19,495 nt of DNA from an uncultured Methylotenera sp. (GTDB lineage: Bacteria; Pseudomonadota; Gammaproteobacteria; Burkholderiales; Methylophilaceae), in NCBI GenBank assembly GCA_937957775.1, contig CALFXV010000089.1:1-19495 (forward strand), in the 5' to 3' direction. The notes below the pieces were generated by a model. The model did not search any database and was not told the DNA's origin. It saw nothing but the letters and a program-made list of their open reading frames with translations. Both the position numbers and the translations under genes were made by a program. Of the stretch, positions 14,067 through 19,495 are shown in pieces. Positions within the stretch are counted from its first letter, which is position 1. Each line of letters begins with the position of its first letter.

Positions 14067-17000
14067 ATGACCCTGCCTGAACTCTCCATCAAGCGCCACG
14101 TCCTTGCGTGGATGTTGTCCGCAGTCATCGTGCTGTTTGGCATTATTTCTTATCAAAAAATTGGCGTGGACAGGGTGCCTGCCATTGACTTCCCTATCAT
14201 CATGATCAACACCACTTTGCGTGGTGCGGATCCCGACGTGGTCGATACCAGCATTACCAGCGTCATCGAATCGGCCATTAATACCACCCCAGGCATAGAG
14301 CACATTCAATCCGCCTCTTCGCCTGGCGTGTCCAGTATCAGCATCACTTTTGCCTTGGATAAAGACATCGATGTCGCTTACAACGAAGTGCAGGCCAAAG
14401 TAAACCAAGTCATCAAACGCTTGCCGACCGATACTGACCCGCCGGTATTGCAAAAAGTTGACACCAATGCCTCACCGGTCATTTGGTTAGCCTTAAGCGG
14501 TGACCGCACGGTACAGCAACTCAATTTATACGCCAACAATATATTAAAGAAGAAATTTGAAACCATCGCCGGTGTCGGTGAAGTCACCATAGGCGGTCGC
14601 CGTGACCGCGTCATACGCGTCAATGTGTCGCCAGAACGCATGGCCGCTTACAAGTTAACGGCCAACGATTTAATCGCTGCGTTCAGCAAAGAACACGTGC
14701 AATTACCGGGTGGGTTTTTAGTCAGCAACCAAGCCGAACAATTGCTCAAACTCGACTTGGAATTCCATAGCACGAAAGCCCTAGCGGATTTGGTAGTGAG
14801 CAATAAAGAAGGCGTGTCGATACGCTTGAAAGACATCGCCAGCGTGGAAGACGGCATCACCGATAACCGCCAAGTGGCTCGTTATAATGGCAAACCGACG
14901 GTGGGCATAGGCATGGTGAAAATTGCCAATGCCAACACGGTGGACATCATTAAAGAAGTGGAACGTCGCTTAGAGCAAGACGTGCGTCCCAATCTGCCGC
15001 CTGGCATGCAATTAGAAGTGTCGACTAACGACGGCATATTCATTAATCAGATGGTCGCCTCACTGAAAGAGCATTTGGTAGAAGGCACACTGTTCGCAGC
15101 ACTCATCGTATTAATTTTTATGCGCTCGTTTAGCTCCACCTTGATGATATGCCTAGAAATACCGGTGTCCTTACTTGGCGCTATCGCCGTTATGTATTTT
15201 TCTGGCTACACCTTTAACAGCATGACGCTGCTAGCCTTGCTGCTCTTAATCGGCGTGGTGGTGGACGATGCCATCGTGGTGCGGGAGAGCATCTTACGCC
15301 ACATGTCCGGCGAAGCCGGCAATAAGCTCAGCGCGGCCGACATGAAAAACCCATTGGCAGTAGCGGCCTTCCGCACTAAAACGACCATTTTAGGCAGCAA
15401 CGAAGTGGTGTTTGCCGTGCTCGCTTCATCCGCTTCCTTGGTGTGCATTTTTGCGCCGGTGATTTTTATGGACGGCATCATAGGCATGTTCTTTAAATCT
15501 TTTGCCGTTGTAGTGACCTTTGGCGTGCTGGTCTCCCTCTTCGTCTCACTCACCCTAACCCCCATGCTCTGCTCACGCTACCTCAAAGTCGGCGTCAATG
15601 AAACGCCTATTTATTTAGCCATAGGCCGTGGCCTCGGTGCCCTAGAGCAAGCATACAGAACCCTCTTACATAGCACGCTCAAGCACCGCGGCAGCGTCTT
15701 ACTTTTCACCTTAGTCTTCGTCGCCGTATCCGGCTTTTTGTCCCTTAAATACGTGGAGAAAGACTTTGTGCCCGAGGCCGATGAAGGGGGCTTTAGCATC
15801 ATGGTTAAAACCCCGCTGGGTTCTAGTTTAGCCTACACCGATTCCCGTTTAAAACTGGTGGAAGCGACCATCGCCAGTCACCCAGAAGAAGTGGCCAGTT
15901 ATTTTGCCACCATAGGCTCGGGCTCACGCGGGCAAGTTAACCAAGGCAACGTCAACGTGCGCTTAAAGGCCAAGGAACTGCGGAAAAAAAGCCAACAGAC
16001 TTTAATTAAAGAACTGAAAAAAGAATTGAATACCATTCCTGGTGTGCGCGCCATTCCATCACCCGCATCGATTGCCCGTGGCCAGCGTTCGGAAAAATTG
16101 CAGTTCAATATCACCGGTGCGAATTTGCAAGAAATAGGCCGCATTGCTCAGGTTTTTCAGCAAACCCTGAGCAGCAATAGCGACATAGGCAAAGTCGACC
16201 TGGACGTGCAATTGGATTTACCGCAAGTGAAAGTGGACATAGACCGCGCCCGTGCCGCCGCCCTGGGCTTAAGTGCCAATGACATTGCCACAGCGGTATC
16301 CTTGTATGCCGGGGGCATCAATGTGGCTAAGTACAACGAAGCCAATGGCGATGGCCAACGTTACGACATACGCCTCAAAGCAGGTGAAGACGCGCTGCAA
16401 CAAACCGTGGATTTAAACAAAATCTATTTACGCAGCAGCAGCGGTGAATTGGTCCGTCTAGACGCCGTGGCCAGCTTCAACAAAGAGTTGGGTGCGGCCG
16501 TCATCGGTCGCTACGATTTGCAATACGCGGTTAACTTTTACGCCAACCCCAATGTGGCACTGGGTGATGCGGTCAATATAGTCAAAGCCACCGCTGCGCA
16601 ATTGGTGCCAGCCGATTACAAATTAAAATTCACCGGCCAAGCCGAGGAATTTGGCAAAACCATGAAGAACATGAAGTTTGTTTTCTCCTTGGCTTTCATC
16701 TTGCTCTTCATGGTATTGGCCAGCCAATTCAACTCCTTTGTGCAGCCCTTGATCATCATGCTGGCACAACCCTTGGCCATCATAGGCGGCTTGATTGCCC
16801 TGCTCATTACCGGCGACACGCTTAACATTTACTCCATGATAGGCTTGGTCTTGCTGATAGGCTTGGTGGCGAAAAACTCCATTCTGCTGGTGGATTTGAC
16901 CAATCAACTGGTGGCAAAAGGAGCGAATGTGAATGACGCCCTCGAGGAAGCGTGCCCGATACGCTTGCGACCCGTGCTGATGACCTCGCTGACCATCATC

Positions 17001-17180
17001 TTGGCATTATTGCCAGCGGCCTTAGGCTTAGGCGCCGGCTCTGAGACCAACAAACCCCTGTCGGTAGCCATCATAGGCGGCATGATCTCCTCTACCCTGC
17101 TCACCTTGGTAGTGGTGCCAGCGGCCTACTCATTGGTCGCCAGTGGTATAGCTAAATATCATGCTAGGAAAATGGGCTAA
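14067..17180 (+). CDS. RND efflux pump permease, AcrB/HAE1-type
   Basis: A 1037-residue inner-membrane pump with the AcrB plan: a helix at about residues 12-30, a large periplasmic loop to about 335, five further helices to about 500, a helix near 535-555, a second periplasmic loop (about 560-860) and five C-terminal helices. Proton-relay residues are present: Asp400 and Asp401 in IGVVVDDAIVV and Lys936 in GLVAKNSILLVDL. This favours a multidrug (HAE1) rather than a heavy-metal pump; the substrate cannot be told. After VVDDAIVVRES the cytoplasmic loop is about 16 residues longer than in E. coli AcrB. No outer-membrane channel gene follows; the next gene, marC-like, is convergent six bases away. 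Translation is probably coupled to the adaptor gene. Confidence 0.94.
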   Translation: MTLPELSIKRHVLAWMLSAVIVLFGIISYQKIGVDRVPAIDFPIIMINTTLRGADPDVVDTSITSVIESAINTTPGIEHIQSASSPGVSSISITFALDKDIDVAYNEVQAKVNQVIKRLPTDTDPPVLQKVDTNASPVIWLALSGDRTVQQLNLYANNILKKKFETIAGVGEVTIGGRRDRVIRVNVSPERMAAYKLTANDLIAAFSKEHVQLPGGFLVSNQAEQLLKLDLEFHSTKALADLVVSNKEGVSIRLKDIASVEDGITDNRQVARYNGKPTVGIGMVKIANANTVDIIKEVERRLEQDVRPNLPPGMQLEVSTNDGIFINQMVASLKEHLVEGTLFAALIVLIFMRSFSSTLMICLEIPVSLLGAIAVMYFSGYTFNSMTLLALLLLIGVVVDDAIVVRESILRHMSGEAGNKLSAADMKNPLAVAAFRTKTTILGSNEVVFAVLASSASLVCIFAPVIFMDGIIGMFFKSFAVVVTFGVLVSLFVSLTLTPMLCSRYLKVGVNETPIYLAIGRGLGALEQAYRTLLHSTLKHRGSVLLFTLVFVAVSGFLSLKYVEKDFVPEADEGGFSIMVKTPLGSSLAYTDSRLKLVEATIASHPEEVASYFATIGSGSRGQVNQGNVNVRLKAKELRKKSQQTLIKELKKELNTIPGVRAIPSPASIARGQRSEKLQFNITGANLQEIGRIAQVFQQTLSSNSDIGKVDLDVQLDLPQVKVDIDRARAAALGLSANDIATAVSLYAGGINVAKYNEANGDGQRYDIRLKAGEDALQQTVDLNKIYLRSSSGELVRLDAVASFNKELGAAVIGRYDLQYAVNFYANPNVALGDAVNIVKATAAQLVPADYKLKFTGQAEEFGKTMKNMKFVFSLAFILLFMVLASQFNSFVQPLIIMLAQPLAIIGGLIALLITGDTLNIYSMIGLVLLIGLVAKNSILLVDLTNQLVAKGANVNDALEEACPIRLRPVLMTSLTIILALLPAALGLGAGSETNKPLSVAIIGGMISSTLLTLVVVPAAYSLVASGIAKYHARKMG

Positions 17181-17186
17181 ACGGGC

Positions 17187-17816
17187 TTATCGCAACACTG
17201 GAAACAGCCCGCTCATGCCGTGGGCAATAAATTCCACCGCCATCGCTGCCAGTATCAAACCCATCAAGCGGGTCACTATATTGATGCCTATGGTGCCCAA
17301 TTTACCGGCGATGTAACCCGACAGTTGCAAGGTTAACCATATCAGCATAGCCACCACAGAAATCGGCAGCAATAAAGACAGTTGACCCCCTAGGGTTGTG
17401 CTGTCTTGGGCAGCAATGATCATGCTACTGATGGCCCCTGGGCCGGCTAGCAAAGGTATGCTGAGCGGGACGATAGCAATCACATCGCGCTCTTCCATGG
17501 TTTTTGCTTCTTCTGGGGTTTGCTTAGAATGACTCTGCTTGGCATGCAGCATATTGATGGCGATCAATAGGATTAATATGCCGCCACCTACCTGAAAGGA
17601 AGGGATGCTGATGCTAAAAAAATCCAGTATGCCTTCACCGAATAAGGCGGACGCAGCAAGCACTAAGAAAACCGTCAATGCCACCACGTTAGCAGTGCGC
17701 ATTTTTTGTTTTTGCTCCCAGCCGTCGGTGGCGCTGATGAAGATAGGCACACTGCCTATGGGATTAACTATGGCAAATAAGGCTATGCCAATCTTAAATA
17801 AATAGGCCCAATCCAT
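17187..17816 (-). CDS. MarC family integral membrane protein
   Basis: A 209-residue MarC (UPF0056) protein with about six membrane segments. The opening MDWAYLFKIGIALFAIVNPI followed by GSVPIF is the family signature, and PLLAGPGAISSMIIAAQD (about residues 125-142) is its second conserved block. Members include E. coli MarC, YchE and YhgN; despite early naming MarC does not confer multidrug resistance, and a transport role for small neutral amino acids is only suggested by the family annotation. The ATG at 17816 has a perfect AAGGAG seven bases upstream on the minus strand. It lies 50 bases downstream of the symporter gene and converges on the RND pump gene with a 6-base gap. Confidence 0.92.
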   Translation of the reverse strand: MDWAYLFKIGIALFAIVNPIGSVPIFISATDGWEQKQKMRTANVVALTVFLVLAASALFGEGILDFFSISIPSFQVGGGILILLIAINMLHAKQSHSKQTPEEAKTMEERDVIAIVPLSIPLLAGPGAISSMIIAAQDSTTLGGQLSLLLPISVVAMLIWLTLQLSGYIAGKLGTIGINIVTRLMGLILAAMAVEFIAHGMSGLFPVLR

Positions 17817-17866
17817 TTAATCGCTCCTTAGGCTTCTTAATCGTTTAAGCCAGTTCGGAATGCCAT

Positions 17867-19111
17867 CTAGGCAGCCTGCTTAGCCAGTAATTTTTGCACC
17901 ACCAAACTGCCCACCATGTCGCCTTCCACATTAACCGTGGTGCGCAAGGTATCGAGCAAGCGGTCTATCGGCAATAAAATGGCAATGGCCTCGGCTGGCA
18001 AGCCGACCGATTGCAAGACCATGACCATGGTGACCATGCCGGCACTTGGGATGCCAGGCGCGCCCATGGCAGCAATCATGGCGGTAAAAAACACAATTAA
18101 TTGCTGCGCAAAACTCAATTCTATGCCGACTAAATTGGCAACGAATAAAGCCGCCGCCGCCTCGTATAAAGCCGTGCCATCCATGTTGATGGTGGCGCCT
18201 AAAGGAATCACAAAACCAGCAATGGCCGGCTTAACCTGCAAGTGCTCGTTGGCGCAGCGTAAAGTAACCGGCAAGGTTGCCGAGCTGGAACTGGTGGCGA
18301 ACGCCGTCATCAAGGCCTCACGCGCACCACGCCAAAACCACAGCGGGGTGTTACCGGTAAACAGATAAAGGATTAAGGGCAGCACGATGACACCGTGCAA
18401 CAAGGTGGTGCCCACCACCACCGCCACAAACTTGGCTAAGGTGCTGAGCATGGCTAAGTTTTGCATGGCAACCAATTGAATGAGTAAGGCCATGATGCCT
18501 AAGGGAGCGATGCGCATAATCCAACCTACCACTTGCATGCTCATGGCCAGGCCTTCTTGTAACAGGGCTAACAGGCCTTTGTAGCGCTCGCCGCCCATGA
18601 CCAGTGCTATGCCTAAAATTAAGGCAAAACACACCACCGCCAGCACGTTGCCTTGTGACAAAGCAGCAAAGGGATTAAGGAAAAGACCGTGTAGAAATTG
18701 CGCTAAAAATTCTGGCAAGGGCAGTTGCTTGGCTTGAAAGTTTTGCATGGCATGCTCAAACATAGACAGATGCAACCCTGCCCCAGGCTTAAAGTAATTG
18801 CCGGCCAGCAATGCCAGCGTGATAGCAATCGCCATGCTGCTGATAAAAAACACTAAAGTGTTGACCCATACCCTATGCATTTGCTGTTGTTGGCGCAGGT
18901 TAGCGATGCCGACCGCAATCGAGCAAAACACCAAGGGGATCAAGATCATTTTGAGTAAATCGATGAACAGGGTACCCAGCAAACTGGCCGCATAGACCCC
19001 GCCTTGCGTCACTGGGTGGGATGCACCTAGATCATGAAAATAAGCCCCTAGCGCCACCCCAAACACAGCGCCTAATAAAATTTGCAGGTTGAGGCTAGGC
19101 CATTTCATCAT
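17867..19111 (-). CDS. Dicarboxylate/amino acid:cation symporter (DAACS, GltP type)
   Basis: A 414-residue transporter of the GltPh/GltP/DctA fold. Conserved elements in order: a serine-rich hairpin TSSSSATLP (residues 273-281), NMDGTALYEA (309-318), the second hairpin around GAPGIPSAG (350-358), and the last-helix motif DRLLDTLRTTVNVEGD (383-398). By comparison with GltPh, Asp387, Arg390, Asn394 and Asp398 correspond to Asp394, Arg397, Asn401 and Asp405. The Arg equivalent to Arg397 favours an acidic substrate such as glutamate, aspartate or a C4-dicarboxylate; the coupling ion is unknown. Two adjacent ATG codons are possible starts. AAGG inside the end of the upstream methyltransferase gene, whose stop is only four bases away, suggests coupled translation. 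Confidence 0.93.
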   Translation of the reverse strand: MMKWPSLNLQILLGAVFGVALGAYFHDLGASHPVTQGGVYAASLLGTLFIDLLKMILIPLVFCSIAVGIANLRQQQQMHRVWVNTLVFFISSMAIAITLALLAGNYFKPGAGLHLSMFEHAMQNFQAKQLPLPEFLAQFLHGLFLNPFAALSQGNVLAVVCFALILGIALVMGGERYKGLLALLQEGLAMSMQVVGWIMRIAPLGIMALLIQLVAMQNLAMLSTLAKFVAVVVGTTLLHGVIVLPLILYLFTGNTPLWFWRGAREALMTAFATSSSSATLPVTLRCANEHLQVKPAIAGFVIPLGATINMDGTALYEAAAALFVANLVGIELSFAQQLIVFFTAMIAAMGAPGIPSAGMVTMVMVLQSVGLPAEAIAILLPIDRLLDTLRTTVNVEGDMVGSLVVQKLLAKQAA

Positions 19112-19115
19112 GCTA

Positions 19116-19495
19116 TTAAGCCTTATCGGCCTTAACGGGTTTTTTGACGGGTGCTTTTACCGTGGCCGTGGTTTTTTTAACAGCAGTGGATTTTTTAACC
19201 GTGCTGGCTTTTTTTGGCGCAGCCACTTTTTCCACTGCCGGCGCTTCCGCCACCAAGGCACTTGGCGCAGTTACTTGTTTCTCTAGCGCCTTCTTCACCG
19301 GCGTGTCAGCGGTTTTTTCAAACACGGCCGCAAAGAAGCCATCGGTCTGGTGCAAATGCGGCAGCAGTTTTAAATACGGGCCGGTGTCCAAGGCAATTTG
19401 CTGTTGGCTCAAAATCTCAGCCGCGTTCAGCATTGAGCCTGAAGTTGTGGTCACCCCGAGAGAAGCCTTTTTCTCCAAATACGAAATCGTAAAAG
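19116..19495 (-). CDS. RsmB/Sun-type rRNA cytosine methyltransferase, C-terminal fragment with basic tail
   Basis: The 3' end of a minus-strand gene entering from the right edge; about 125 codons are visible and no start codon is assignable (a TTG at 19478 reads as an internal Leu). The segment LNAAEILSQQQIALDTGPYL, then LKLLPHLHQTDGFFAAVFE, is the characteristic C-terminus of RsmB/NOL1/NOP2/Sun m5C RNA methyltransferases; the catalytic cysteine motifs and SAM site lie outside the window. After this the protein continues for about 65 residues of low-complexity Lys/Ala/Pro/Val/Thr sequence (coded by 19119-19313) containing many Lys-Lys pairs. That is an unusual addition, because family members usually stop soon after the FFAA motif. 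The gltP-like gene follows after four bases. Family assignment rests on about 45 residues. Confidence 0.7.
   Translation of the reverse strand, partial: FTISYLEKKASLGVTTTSGSMLNAAEILSQQQIALDTGPYLKLLPHLHQTDGFFAAVFEKTADTPVKKALEKQVTAPSALVAEAPAVEKVAAPKKASTVKKSTAVKKTTATVKAPVKKPVKADKA

Noticed and set aside
14061..14453. 130-residue open frame on the minus strand opposite the start of the RND pump gene
   Set aside because: It lies wholly within the strongly supported pump gene, has a low-complexity composition, no recognisable motif and no ribosome site; it is an antisense shadow.
84..17394. Six CCTAGG sites spread over the window, with CTAG common in general
   Set aside because: CTAG is avoided in many proteobacteria, so its presence caught the eye, but six hexamers in 19.5 kb is close to chance and no pattern of position is seen.
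17831..17851. GGCTT/AAGCC inverted repeat between the symporter and marC-like genes
   Set aside because: Five pairs with a mismatched interior and no T-run; too weak to call a terminator or operator.
19214..19492. 92-residue plus-strand frame rich in Pro and Ser at the right edge
   Set aside because: It is the complement of the low-complexity basic tail and the conserved RsmB-like C-terminus, which explains its length and composition.

Overview
The window reads as a compact stretch of core chromosome from a betaproteobacterium, most likely of the Nitrosomonadales/Methylophilaceae type. This placement is an inference from gene content and family resemblance (pepA-holC divergent from lptF-lptG, a pteridine-reductase-type SDR next to MidA and ttcA, a PP0621-type protein, a TopA with a Lys/Ala/Pro tail); no 16S rRNA or other marker is present. 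By my own interval arithmetic about 95% of the window is coding. No gap between genes exceeds about 150 bases. I see no tRNA, rRNA, CRISPR array, insertion sequence, integrase or phage gene.

Layout. At the left edge a truncated MidA-like methyltransferase gene (minus) diverges from a plus-strand run: pteridine reductase-like SDR, ttcA (tRNA 2-thiocytidine) and topA (topoisomerase I), closed by a bidirectional terminator at 4677-4704. A pbpG-like D-Ala-D-Ala endopeptidase (minus) diverges from a lone gcvH. The minus-strand pair pepA-holC converges on gcvH. lptF-lptG (plus) diverges from pepA and encodes the inner-membrane half of the LPS exporter. lptG overlaps tail-to-tail with an RDD membrane protein (minus). 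A small PP0621-type protein (plus) and a CaCA-type cation exchanger (minus) follow. Then a plus-strand cluster holds ampD (muropeptide recycling), a lipoprotein RND adaptor and an AcrB-type RND pump. The right end is a minus-strand run: the 3' end of an RsmB/Sun-type RNA methyltransferase with a long basic tail, a dicarboxylate/amino acid:cation symporter and a MarC-family membrane protein.

How they fit together. Envelope functions dominate: murein endopeptidase, AmpD, LptFG, RND efflux, the CaCA exchanger and several other membrane proteins. Around them lie nucleic-acid genes (TopA, TtcA, HolC, RsmB-like) and general metabolism (PepA, GcvH, pteridine reductase). These are housekeeping genes; no defence, toxin or biosynthetic island is visible.

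I did not find a convincing new multi-gene system. The points most worth checking are: the long Lys/Ala/Pro tails on two unrelated nucleic-acid enzymes, one with an in-phase A_AAA_AAA heptamer; three dyads packed upstream of ampD; a near-perfect 25-bp palindrome in the pbpG/gcvH promoter region; a cytoplasmic-loop insertion in the RND pump; asymmetric ion-site motifs in the CaCA exchanger; and a strong preference for encoding Ile-Gly as ATA-GGC.
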